Assembly: GCA_963556255.1 (NCBI GenBank)
Contig: OY744616.1
Location: 35,438,966-35,502,965, forward strand
Length of the DNA stretch: 64,000 nucleotides
Source: Allolobophora icterica
Taxonomy: Eukaryota; Annelida; Clitellata; Crassiclitellata; Lumbricidae
Direction of reading: 5' to 3'
Positions 13,700-25,050 of this stretch are shown piece by piece. The position numbers and the translations under genes are program-made. Every line of letters begins with the position of its first letter. The first letter of the stretch is position 1. The notes below the pieces were generated by a model. That model worked only from the letters and a program-made list of their open reading frames with translations. It had not been told where the DNA came from and did not search any database.

Positions 13700-13982
13700 G
13701 AGAAGAGCAGAAGAACGGTCCCTTAAGCTAGCCCTGAGGCAGCCATGGGTATGAAGTGTTAGCGACAATTTCTTTTCCTAGAGGATAGGAGGGTGGTTGC
13801 CCAGACCTCTCCCTTCCTCGCTGTGACAGTGTGTGGTTGGTGCATACTCATTATGGCTGAGTTGGCTAGGGATGCAGAGGGAGCAGAAATCTCTAACCAA
13901 ATTTCTGCCCTGGCAGGAAGTTGAACCCTTGACCTCTCGATTAACAGTCGAGCACGCTAACCACTACACTATTGAGCACCCC
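13700..13982 (-). repeat. tRNA-derived SINE, family 1, minus orientation
   Basis: Read on the minus strand, the head has a box-A-like TAGTGGTTAGCGTGCTCGAC and a box B within GGTCAAGGGTTCAACTTCC. The body contains TTTCTGCTCCC and the inverted form of the GGCCACCC segment. Confidence 0.65.
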
Positions 13983-13992
13983 TTTACATTAA

Positions 13993-14051
13993 TTTACACT
14001 TTAACGACAAGAGTGTACTGGAAACCAATGCAGCTCGTCGTTAAGTGTTAA
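13993..14051. mobile_element. Mini-MITE, copy 3 (slightly shortened)
   Basis: The ends are TTTACACTTTAACGACAAGA and GCTCGTCGTTAAGTGTTAA, with an interior GGAAACCAATGCA identical to copy 1. It directly abuts the SINE ending at 13982. Confidence 0.65.
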
Positions 14052-15809
14052 CTGTATGTAAAAATTGATAACACTTTTAACACAGCCAAGAGTAACAAAC
14101 AATTCCAGTCCGATTGGATTGCAAAATGATTTCACTTTTAATGTAGCTCTAAATTCGTAAGGCACCATTATGCAAAAACTGTTTATTCGAGCCATTGCTA
14201 AGCATACTATTTAGATCGCCTGGTGAATGGAAGCACTACAGCAGTTTCCAGAGACGTTCCAGACTCTTCTATCTGTATTACTCTTCGGCCTTGGTCTATG
14301 TTCAAGAAATGTTTAAGCCATCTACAAGCAGAACTATTCTCCAATCAGGTGGATACAGTCCGTGCTACCATAATGTTATCAGCCCCATCGTTATTACACC
14401 TAAAATGTAAAGAAAAGATAACTATTAGAAAGTGCAGGTAGTATGTTTCACATAAAAGACACATGGAAGAGTGTTCAATATAGATGCCACTGACGAGCTG
14501 CTGACCACAGCATGTTGGATGTATGTTTTGAGAGCCATCCATGACATTTATATCTTCTTTATGTTCTCTGCCCACTGGCAGGTTCGTATGACCAGTGACG
14601 CCATCGTTCTCTGTTTTGTGCTCTTCTCTTCAGTCCACTGTATCCTTCTTCTTTTGTCATCATCTTTTGACATTTATATAGGCTAGTAATAAACACTAGT
14701 TGACAGTCATAGAAAGGCACTGGATAAACACCCAGGTATATGATTAGGCATTGTAATTCATTTTAAGAGGGTTACAAGAGTTACACTAAAACCTTATTTA
14801 AACGTGTTGCATTATAAGGTCAGAAGCTAAACTTAACTGCAATAGATACCAGAATTCATGCCTGTTGTAAGGAGAGTGTGGTGGGCTTTAAAAGAGGTGA
14901 AGCAATAGGAACGACTTGGCAAACTTCAAACACTATTGGCAATAGCCAGCAATAGATGATGTCAACAATTATATTATTTCACAATCTTAATTACTGACCG
15001 TACACATTTTTGATGTACTGATCGTCTAGATATTGACCTGATTGCAGCTCTGTTTGGTGCTCCATCGGTTTACGCCTTGTGCATTAGCCCTACTTGTTCA
15101 TAACATAAAGTCCTGTGAATTCCTTGGTGCTCATGATCCCAAATGTTCTTATGTTCTATGGGGTAAAAGGCCTCCTTTACAGTTTATAAGCCTTCCTTGG
15201 GCTAAAGGTGCTTTGTGTTTAGGAACAGGGAGAGGGAAGACTACAAAGCAGGAGATTTTAATGACTGGGACAAATGCAATTGAAAGGTCTGAGACAGGAA
15301 ACGAAGGTACTTATCCTCCTGTGTGCAAATGATACCCTGATAAATTATATTGTCTGAAAAATACCAATAAAAATTAAGATGGGCTGTATGTTTTGAAGGT
15401 GACTGAAACCAAACTCTTGTTTGATACTTCTGGAAATTGGGAATAACTGAAGCAGTTGATTTTAAAGCTAACTTCAAGGCTAAAACCGACTGTCTGACCA
15501 ACTGACTGACTGACTGACTACTACCTACCAAGAAGAAATGCTGACAGCATTTTCTGATGGTTTCCAAGATGAAGGAACGAAGGTAAGTAAGATCCATCGA
15601 TGGGGCAGTGACTTGGTAAGAGAAGAACCATTATGCACGTGAAGACCACCGCTGCAAGAATCTTTTTCATCATACCTGCTTACAGATATAACAAATATAT
15701 GCATATGATCATATATTATCTGCCCTAGACAAGGTAAGGAATGTGCTGCAAAATTCTTCCATTTTATGTGGTTTGCCCTTAATAATAATTATGTGCACAC
15801 ATATCTGAG

Positions 15810-16365
15810 GTTCAATCATATCTGTATTCCAATCATATCTGAGGTCCAATCATATCTGAGGACCGATCATATCTGAGGTCCAATCATATCTGTTTTCCAA
15901 TCATATCTGAGGTCCAATCTGTATTCCAATCATATGTGAGGTCCAATCATATCTGAGGACCGATCATATCTGAGGTCCAATCATATCTGTTTTCCAATCA
16001 GATCTGAGGTCCAATCATATCTGAGGTCCAATTGTATCTAAGGTCCAATCATGTCTGAGATCCAACTATATCTGAGGTCCAATCATATCTGTTTTCCAAT
16101 CATATCTGAGGTCCAATCATATCTGAGGTCCAATTATATCTGAGGTCCAATCATATCTGAGGTCCAATTGTATCTAAGGTCCAATCATGTCTGAGATCCA
16201 CCCATATCTGAGGTCCAATCATATCTGTATTCCAATCATATCTGAGGTCCAATCATTTCTGAGGTCCAATCACATCTGAGGTCCAATCATATCTGAGGTC
16301 CAATTGTATCTAAGGTCCAATCATATCTGAGGTCCAATCACATCAGAAGTCTAATCTTATCTTAG
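15810..16365. repeat. 17-bp minisatellite (AATCATATCTGAGGTCC)n
   Basis: About 30 variant copies of a 17-bp unit run head to tail. Variants such as TGTTTTCC, TGTATTCC and GAGGACCG in the second half recur in the same order, for example TGAGGTCC-TGAGGACCG-TGAGGTCC-TGTTTTCC. This suggests higher-order duplication of multi-unit blocks. Confidence 0.9.
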
Positions 16366-16394
16366 GGAGTTGTGTATCTTGGTGGTATCCATTC

Positions 16395-16675
16395 CTGGTA
16401 GAAGATTTCTTCACTCTGCTGCACAGAGTGACCTGGTTGTTCCCTCAACCACAACATCCACACTACAGCACAGAGGCTTTGCTGTGTCGTTCCAACTGGA
16501 ATAGGTTACCTAGCATCTTACAACATGAGCTTTTTGGTCTTTGTTTATGTCTATTCCATAAGAGCTTGAAAACCATTTTGTTCCATCCTGGTTTTCCATC
16601 GTTAGGTCGAGAGTGCCTCTGATGAGTTTTTCTTTAAGAGGTGCTATATAAATCTGTCATTACATTACTTTATAA
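16395..16675 (+). repeat. 3' fragment of a non-LTR retrotransposon
   Basis: Translation contains SNWNRLPS and then KSLKTILF, the C-terminal signature of L2/CR1-like reverse transcriptases. It is followed by a tail with AAGAGGTGCTATATAAATC and an ATTAC-type end. Confidence 0.5.
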
Positions 16676-16866
16676 TCATAAGTTGTTTACTTCTGCTATC
16701 CTTATAATGTAGCTTAGAGTGAATGTCCTTTGACAGCAATGTTAAAAGGGCCCACACTATGCCAATGAGCATAAAACTAGTATTGTATATTGAATATACA
16801 AAAACAAACTCTGACTATTTTAGATAACATATTTAACTTAATTAATTCCAAATCTCATTGGAACAG

Positions 16867-17150
16867 ATAGAAGAGCAGTCCCTAAAGCTAGCCTGAGAGG
16901 CAGCCATGGTTATGGAGTGTTAGTGCCTTTGTCTTAGCCTTGGCATATGAGGGTGGGTGGCCGGTCGTGTCCCCCACTGTCTGATCATCCCACCGACAGT
17001 ATACGGTCAGTGTAGTCATTATAGCTGAGTTGGTGAGGGAGCACAAGTGCAGCAGAAATCTTGAAGGATATTCCTGCCCTGGCAGGGATTTGAACCCCGA
17101 CCTCTCGGTTGACAGTACAGCACACTAACCGCTAGACTACCTCATACTCC
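16867..17150 (-). repeat. tRNA-derived SINE, family 1, minus orientation
   Basis: The minus-strand head has TAGTCTAGCGGTTAGTGTGC (box A) and GGGGTTCAAATCCC (box B), the best-preserved tRNA-like promoter of this family in the window. It was rejected as a true tRNA gene because the same head is joined to the same long body at four other places. Confidence 0.7.
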
Positions 17151-17534
17151 CATATAATACATTCATAACTGTGCATCTACACATTGTAATGCTGGATCCT
17201 GGCACCATAGAAGCTGTTAGATTAGATTAGCCCTTAGATGATTTTGTGAAGTATATCCAAAGAAAATGAACTAAATTTTAATGAAACTTACCGGTTTTGT
17301 TTGAATTTGTTCTTATTACCAATATTTATAGATCAACTGCAATTTATTATTATTAATGTATCAGTGCCTGTTAAAAATGACAGCCGTCCAATGAAGCATC
17401 AGTTAACTTCTGACAGCAGAAAAGCAGAATCCAATGAGACAAGGAACGATGAATTCACAACTAAAATCAATATGAGTGCACAGCCAAAATCAATTAGCTA
17501 AAGTCTCATATTTAATATAACTATAAATATTTGC

Positions 17535-17549
17535 TATATATATATATAT

Positions 17550-17642
<93 letters not shown>
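17535..17642. repeat. (TA)n-(GT)n microsatellite
   Basis: A short TATATA run is followed by an unbroken (GT)n array of about 46 units from 17551 to 17642. The His/Thr-rich open frame on the minus strand here is an artefact of the repeat. Confidence 0.95.
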
Positions 17643-17644
<2 letters not shown>

Positions 17645-17759
17645 CGTTGAGTCTATAAATGACAGTGAGTGAGTGAGCAAATATGAGGCATATGGCCAGG
17701 TGGGTAATGTCTGCTTAGTCATAACCATACGCAGATGTCATCAGATGTCATAAGCCTCA

Positions 17760-18078
17760 TGATAGCATTGAGCCTAATCCAACTGGAAAATCTCCTACAC
17801 TCTGTTAAGCTTAGTAAAGAAAATCTACTATATTTTATTGAGGCTAGTAAACCTCCAATATCTTATCAAGCCTATTAAAACAATAAATCTATAGTTTGTT
17901 AAGACAATTAAAATCTCCTACATTTTGTTTAGTTGATTAAATTCTCCAATAGGCCCAATTTGTGAACTTACTAAAATCTACAGTTGTGAAGTACATTAAT
18001 CACCTGTATTTTGTTAAGCCTTCTAAAAATCTGAAATTTAAGTGAAGTGGAGAATTGACAGCATTCATTCTGCCATAC

Positions 18079-18119
<41 letters not shown>

Positions 18120-18670
18120 AACTGCACAATCTGTAAATGTTACAGTCAGAAGTTTGGTCAGAATACTCAAAAATACATTACTTTCTTTAATAATTCAGTA
18201 ATTTCCAACTGATTTCTATATTCTTCATAGTTGTATATAAGCCATGATGAGCTAGATAAAACATGTAAGTAGATACATCATGGGTTTACAATTCACCCTG
18301 GTGTGACAAACGCGTCTTCCAAAATGAGTGGAGGCACCTGGAGGTAATTGAGTATTAGGCATACATAAAAAACCAATTAGAGAAAGGCACAACATAGGTA
18401 TAGCCAACGTCACACCGCTTCCAAAACGAGTGAAGGTGCCTGGCTGAGGTTGAATATTAGGTATAAATAAAAATCAATTAGAGAATGGCCCCATATTAGT
18501 ACAAATAACTCAACTATTATTAAGTATTAGGTGAATATTAATCATAAATAAAACACAATTAAAAAAGGCACCATATTAGTATACATAATTTGACTATTAT
18601 TAGGTATTAGGTGAATATTAATCATAAATAAAAACTAATTACAGAAAGGCACCACATTAGCATAAACAAT
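17760..18670. repeat. Degenerate tandem repeats and (AT)n microsatellite
   Basis: From 17760 to 18040 a unit of roughly 45-50 bp containing AAATCTCCTACATTTTGTTAAG recurs in degenerate form. An (AT)n run lies at about 18081-18117. From 18340 to 18670 units carrying GTATTAGG, CATAAATAAAA, CAATTA and AAAGGCACCA repeat three to four times. No gene was seen. Confidence 0.6.
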
Positions 18671-19509
18671 GTATCTACTCATGTATTTTTGAGTATTCTG
18701 GCATAAATTTATGTGTCTGCAAGAGGTCCAAGTTTTCGTAGTTTGTGTACCCCTCTCTGTCTCTTTATTTCGGTCCCTCTCCCGTCTCTTTAGCTTCTCT
18801 GTCTGCTTTGCTTTGCTTTTGTCAGTCTCTCTGTCTTTCTCTTTCAATTAATCTGTCATAAGCTATGCTGATGCTTGGGTGCAAGCTCACGAATAGCACT
18901 AACAGACAAAATATTAAAAGATGTATATCCTAAATCCCTAAGGATTGCAATTAAAAATAAGAAAACTCCTATAAAAATAAAAAAAAGGTTGTTATAATTC
19001 TAAATGTCTAAGACAATTTAAAACCATGTTATAGTTCAAATTTACAAGTGCAATTATGAAGTATATTATTGTTCCAACTTACACAGGCAATCAACACTGA
19101 TGCCACAGTTACAATTTTTGAAAAGACAAAACTTTTTACGACACCACAGCCCACAGAATTTCACCTGGCCACTTGAAGGCAGCAGAGTCTACCACTGGGA
19201 GGGTTGGGAGAACAATATCCCATGGTTGCCAGAAGTGGGGGTTTTAATGTCTGGATATAAACCGGGAGATTGTTGAGTTCCGATAATTTAATATATGTAT
19301 CATGTATGTTATTCAAAACACATTATCTCGGAGTAAGTTACAGTTCTGAGTGACTTCTGAGCCTCATATACAAATCAACCAGAGCGGCTAGGGTTTGTTC
19401 TTCCATTCCACTTGAGGGGTTAGACGCCACTGCTTGAAGGTGGCTATTTTAGTATCTTAATACATGTCTGCTACACACATAATGCTGTCTGTGATCATCA
19501 AGTATGGGT

Positions 19510-19730
19510 CTTTTAGCTGAGCCATGATGCAGAACGGTTATGGGCTCGCATGCATTCTATGCCTCTGCTCCCAAGGAATGGAATCGACCCCACTCGTTCT
19601 TCGTAGCTCAAAGTCACTTTCTTCCTTCAAAAATCGGCTCAAAACTTACTATTTCTATTGGCTTTCATGCACTTGGCTCCCTAACTGCATCTTCTCCTGG
19701 CGGCTGACTATTCACATTTCTTTTTGACCG
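19510..19730 (+). repeat. 3' fragment of a non-LTR retrotransposon, frameshifted
   Basis: One frame gives YASAPKEWNR and the next gives LRSSKSLSSFKNRLKTYYF. Together these form the C-terminal signature of L2-like reverse transcriptases, split by a frameshift. It is followed by a GT-rich tail. Confidence 0.55.
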
Positions 19731-20059
19731 TGTGTGTGTGTTACAAATTTAATAAATAAAATAACGTATGTATGTCTGTGTGTATGCATGAAGACAACAT
19801 AGAGCGTTTTAAGTAGTTCACAAAGGTGCTGCACACATGACTTTCTAACCGATCCAAGTAAGTTTATTTGTTCGTATTTATGTATAATATACATAACACG
19901 TGTCATTATGGCATGACTTCTGATATAACACTGTCCAGCACATGGATCTCAAATTTAGTTCAACCTTACAAACTGACCTCCTTATAAAACAACCTCGTAA
20001 CAATAAAGTTTTCTGCTCTGGGTCCCAAGCACAAGTTTCCAATGCAACTGTAATCTAAA

Positions 20060-20647
20060 TATGCAATAAATAATGCTGCTGCATTGTGCCCTATGTGCCA
20101 CAGTGCATGGGCAATTTAAAAAGCAGCTTGAAAAAAGGCAATTAAAATGATGAAGTACATTAGTTTTATTTGTAAAGACATTCTTGAATATCACCTGGTG
20201 AAATAAAATAAACAGATAAACAATGGCAACCACTTCTCTACCTAACACTTTAACGAACAGCGACATTGGTTTCTAAGTCAATTTTAGTACAAAAAGTTTT
20301 AAACAATGAATCTAATTTGACAGTGCAATTAAACACCAGATTAAACATCGTGCAATCAAAAACAGATGCAATGTTACATGAGAAGCAGCAACACAATCCT
20401 ATATGTAGCTCATGATCCATTAAAAGTCTTGAATCATGACATAATATTATAACAACATTCCGTACTTTCCATCATATGGGTCTTGCCCATCAAATTCATA
20501 GATTTCCCTTCACATCTAGCCAAGTAGCTTTCATATCTCTCTGCTGTACACTTAAGTCAACTGCAAATAAGTAGATATTCTAGTATATCTTCTGCATGAA
20601 CCTATATTCAGTACTACTGACACTATTCCAGACATTCAGAGAAGAGC
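20060..20647 (-). other. 3' flank / UTR of PARP12-like copy B
   Basis: This segment is collinear with 50070-51578 downstream of copy A, with smaller and larger gaps. It shares GCAATTTAAAAAGCAGCTTG and the stretch around TTTATT at 20163-20168, which reads AATAAA on the minus strand and could be the poly(A) signal. The left edge of detectable homology, near 20060 and 50070, approximates one end of the duplicated segment. A mini-MITE copy at 20242 is shared by both. Confidence 0.55.
20242..20304. mobile_element. Mini-MITE, copy 4 (diverged)
   Basis: CTAACACTTTAACGAACAGC followed by GACATTGGTTTC and TTTTAGTAC matches the interior of copies 1-3. The right arm has decayed. The same insertion lies at 50241 beside copy A, so it predates the tandem duplication. 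Confidence 0.6.
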
Positions 20648-22545
20648 TCAGTACTCAATTAAGTACTCTGGATAGGCTTGCTCATTAGCGAAGACAACAA
20701 ATATCTTTGGATTCGAAGGATCGTTTACAACTGAGTCGTAAAGTTCTCCAAATGGTTGCTTGGCATCTTTCGGGGGTGGACGGACCATCTCTGGTTTCCC
20801 TTGAGCAAACTCCCCAACCAGGACCTGCACCACAAACAGCTTACGACAGTCGGTATAGTCTTTGGAGTACTTTGCATCATGGGCAAAGTAACTTCCTTTT
20901 CCAAAAAGAGTTCCAACGGATAACCCACTGATGCGAAAGTCAAAGCCCTGTTGGCAGATGGCGTCTATGTAGAGTTTTTTCGTTCCGTGAAAAAGACTCT
21001 TGACATTCAGCCCTCCACCTGACTTCAGCTTCTTCTCCATCCAAGTTTTCTTTCTGAAAAGTATCCAAAGTCTAAGAGCCAAAAACAGAGATGTTGCTGT
21101 TTTCTACGAAAGCACTCAGTTAATTCTACACCAACTTCAAAGCTATGTATATAATAATATGCTTAGACATGCACGTGCATGTGTTGGTAAGTGGTCTGAC
21201 TGTGGCAGTGTCTGGCATATAACGTTAGACCAGGAACTCTGAATGTGGCTAACTCTCAGTGGGACTCTGTTGTTGGTTATGTTCTACATGTGTGCAAGTC
21301 TTGCCAGTGGTGACCTTTCAAGTTATATTTTATTATTATTATTCCAGGGGTAAATTTAACAATCAGCCGCCTAAACGCAAAGATTTTTTGCCACCCAATT
21401 AATTGTGTTCCAAAGTTTGAACATTGATTAACATAATTATTTATTTATTGTTGTCTCACTCAATGTTTTAAATTAAATGTAAGGTTCAATTTTAATTTAC
21501 AATTTTGTAATTTTAAGTTTTGTCGCCCTCTGGAATGTGCCACTCGTGTCCTCGCTTGTTCCCATAGTAAATCTGTCACTGATTATTTCCTTACAGATAA
21601 ACTTCTAGCTCTTAGTGAACTGTAAAATCATCTAGACTGGCAAGGAGTGCCTTCAAGAGGTACTTAGAGGTATTTAAAAATCTGCAGTTACATACACACA
21701 TACATACATGCATAAAATAGTGGTGCAGTATAAATGCATAAATAATGATAAAAGTAATAGTTTGCAAGCACATGTTCATAATAATGCGTCTCTGAGTAGT
21801 TCTAAGAAGAGGCACTATATAAATTTCCAGAATGATTGAATGAATGAATGAATGAATGAATAATCTCATGACCTTTTCACATGGATTACAATCAAGATCA
21901 AACTGTAATTTACACAATGACAGCTAAATGTAATTTGCAGTCAGGTAATTACCTTGATACAAATCACGTCATAAACACATTTGTGATCAACAAATGTATC
22001 AGGTAAATATCCAAGAGAGAGGAATTAATTGTACCGAGAGAAGGCATCCCATAGTTCCACATTCTGTATGCGACTGACAGACTTCAGCGGCACACCTGGC
22101 ATTGTCTCACTGAAAAGTTTCTGCATGTCATCAAATTCTATCTGACCTTTTTGTACCTGCACACGATTCTACAAACACACCAGTACGCATGAAAATCTGA
22201 AATAGCTTACAGATGGAATGCATGCCTTGAAATACTGTGGATCAGTGCACTTTATTTTTGTTTTGGACTGAACCGGTCGACCTACTCATTTGTCTTTGGT
22301 CTACATAGATCTTAAAAAAGCAGAAAGAAACAGCCTCAACATAAAACCAGAACATTCAACATTTGGATAGAATGCAACTGTGAAATGGTATTCAAGTAAC
22401 TCAGATGATGTTGCATAGATATAAAGGTCTCAGATGTTTTGGGCATTGAAATCATAAGACAGACTTTGTTTCTACTCACTCAGGAACCTTTAGATAAAGC
22501 TACTGGAAACACAGTAGTGTAACATGATCACTTGTGATTACTTGA

Positions 22546-22869
22546 CAGGGCATATTTTAACTGTATAACTAGTGGGACAAATGTCCCAGTAGTGTTAGGA
22601 TTTGTCCCAGTAGTTAGGCTGATTTGTCCCAGGCAATGTATGGTTAAAGTATAAGTAGTGGGAAAAAATGTTGCAACAGTTTTAAGATTTGCCCCAGTAA
22701 CTAGAATCATGAAATTCCCCAAAATTCCCTTTTTCGGAAGGTGACTTCCTAAAAAAAGGTCATCAACTTTTTCTGCAGATGAATTCTGAGAAAAAAGGTC
22801 GTCAAAGTTTTTCAGAGACGAGTTCTAAAATTTTGTCCCAGTAGTCAAAATTCCTTAAAATATGCACTG
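22546..22869. mobile_element. hAT-type MITE in an intron of copy B
   Basis: The ends are CAGGGCATATTTTAA and TTAAAATATGCACTG, imperfect inverted copies of each other. The element is flanked by a perfect 8-bp duplication TTACTTGA (22538-22545 and 22870-22877). Copy A has a single, uninterrupted ATTACTTGAC at the matching intron site near 54265-54275. Inside, GTCCCAGTAGT-type motifs recur, and on the minus strand give a spurious Thr/Gly-rich frame. Confidence 0.85.
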
Positions 22870-24064
22870 TTACTTGACTAACATAACTTTAAAGAATATG
22901 AAAAAAGCATCTTACTGGTACAATTTGGACATAGTCAATATCACTTGTGGATTCCAGGTTCCATGTTTTTGGCACCTTGTCCTTCCCAATTTTCAATTTG
23001 GATAAAGCAGATGCTGGGCTGGAAGGTCGACTGGAATAAAAAAAACTTACAGATCTCTAAAAGTCAGATGTAAAGCAGGTTAGTAAAGCAGTTCATGACC
23101 AATGACAGCTTGTCAGAGTTCAGCTAACTAGTTAAAACTTTCTTCTGCTTTGCTGTTGTAGCAAAGTTAAATATTGAAAGAAACTGAAGGAGAGTGAGTC
23201 AGTAGCATCAAACATCGGCAGCCTGTAGCATAGCACAATAAGTAAACAAAGATGCTTTCAAGGAAAGTTCTAACCCATAGGTGTACTATCTGGTACTTAT
23301 ACACACGCAATACCCAAGTACCATTTCAAGTACTTGAAATTGAAACCAATGTGTGTATGTAAGTATTTAGATACTTAATATAGCGCCTTTTAAGTACCTC
23401 ATAAAAGTGCTGCTCTCTGCGCTAGCATTAAATGTCATTACAAACTAAATATTACATCATTTAGCAAAGCAATGCACAGGGGGCTGGAAGAGTCACCAGC
23501 GGTGGGCCCACTAGTACTTGAACTTTTAGATGCTGTTATAACAAAGCTAACGTTTATAAATTCATTTGAGTTTTATTTTGACTCTGCTTATTCTAAACTT
23601 TCACAGCTTTCTATGTGTAACTCGTTACCATGTTTTGGCATCTAACTCCTGCGGTCAAGCTGGTCTTTGTTTGGACCGAGAGGCACTTAAGGCTTGGATG
23701 AGACAATAAGAAAATGGCTCATCACAACAATTTGGTAAATCAAAAGCAGTTTATAGCCTATCATTCTTCAATGGGCCTTCATTATTCTAGTTAGATAAAT
23801 TAACTGTTTGGTTTACATCATACAAAATTTCAATTTTCAGTAGACTTGGCACAATATACAAAGCCTTTGTTACAATACATGTAAGTCTGTTTAACAATGC
23901 TTATAACAATGCTTAGCCTTTTAGAGTACACTTTCTGAGATTGTGTAACTCTTCTTCCTCTCTCTTCAGTCACAGACATCCTAGGTTCGTCGTAATGGCA
24001 TAGACACACAAATCACCTTACCACATGCCATGTTTTCTTTTTATTAATATAAGGGCCTAAACAC

Positions 24065-24125
24065 TGTCTGTCTGTCCGTCTATCTGTCCGTCTGTGTCTC
24101 TCTCTGTCCGTCCGTCCGTCCGTCC

Positions 24126-24156
<31 letters not shown>

Positions 24157-24157
24157 C
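24065..24157. repeat. (GTCC/GTCT)n microsatellite
   Basis: An interrupted tetranucleotide array alternates TGTC and CGTC units. It lies in an intron of copy B. Confidence 0.9.
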
Positions 24158-24304
24158 AACATAACTTCTATACAGTGCTGCTTAGAAGTGCATGCTATTA
24201 CTATCTATGCTAATGAACCGAGGTGCTGAGGTTGAAAGGTCACGGTCCTCGGGTTTCACGATTTATTGAAAGGGACTCGAATACATCAGATATTTAGAAA
24301 AAGA

Positions 24305-24575
24305 AGAGCTAGCTAACCCTGAGACAGCAGTTCATATGAAGTCTTAGAGATATCATTTTTTTAGCCTCAGCATATGAGGGCGGGTGGCTAGTCCTCTCCG
24401 TTGCCACCTGATCTTTCCATTCATAGAGCATGGTCAGTGTACTCATTGACTGTCATTGTAGCTGAGTTTGCTGGAGAGTGCAAGTGGAGTCCAAATCTCT
24501 AAAGAAATTTCTGTCCTGGTGGGGATTTGAACCCCATCCTCTCCAGCATGCTTATCACTAGACTATCATACACCC
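24305..24575 (-). repeat. tRNA-derived SINE, family 1, in an intron of copy B
   Basis: This has the same body as the copies at 13700 and 16867, with a box-B-like GGTTCAAATCCCCACC on the minus strand. A collinear copy sits in the matching intron of copy A (55243), so the insertion is older than the duplication. Confidence 0.65.
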
Positions 24576-24708
24576 AACAACAGATATTTAAGTCATCAGC
24601 AATTCTTAAGATATGTAAATAAGATATGTAAATCCAATGTGGTTTTCTTTTATTAAATTCCAGGTAGAGCATAACATCAACATTTTCCATGTAAATAATT
24701 ATTCTAAC

Positions 24709-24776
<68 letters not shown>

Positions 24777-24780
24777 ATTA
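24709..24780. repeat. (TTA)n microsatellite
   Basis: About 20 TTA units lie next to the WWE2 exon of copy B. Copy A has only a short remnant here, so the array expanded after the duplication. Confidence 0.9.
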
Positions 24781-25050
24781 TTAAAAGAGAAATTATTAGT
24801 ATAGTTAAAAGAGAAACAATCTTTTACATTACCGTTCTTTTTGGCTGGTCGGTTTCTTGGTGTGGGAGTCAAACATGTCAGGTCGTCTACGGATGTCCGT
24901 AACGCTTCCAGAGCTTCTGTTTTTCCTCTTCATGTTCTGAAGGTCTGCAACATACTCCAGGCCATCACCGGCCGAGTACAACAAGTGAGAGTTGGGATTT
25001 GAGGAAAATTCTTCTTCCAGATCATCGGATGTGATGCTCTTCTCATCGTG

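Larger units (their letters stand above)
9623..15805. other. Gene-free, repeat-rich intergenic DNA
   Basis: No host exon was recognised on either strand. The stretch holds three mini-MITE copies, two SINE copies and a non-LTR 3' fragment (listed separately). At about 12298-12362 an 18-bp unit (TCTGACAATCAATCAGA) is repeated three to four times. At about 13140-13400 a segment of roughly 115-125 bp is tandemly duplicated (it shares TTTGCCTTTTTGTACATTTT). Long open frames at 11890-12186 and 14195-14575 look like repeat remnants. Confidence 0.5.

Noticed and set aside
16990..17140. tRNA gene on the minus strand
   Set aside because: Box A and B are present, but the head is fused to a SINE body that recurs at four other places.
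17534..17728. Frame with a long His-Thr run
   Set aside because: Pure product of the (GT)n microsatellite.
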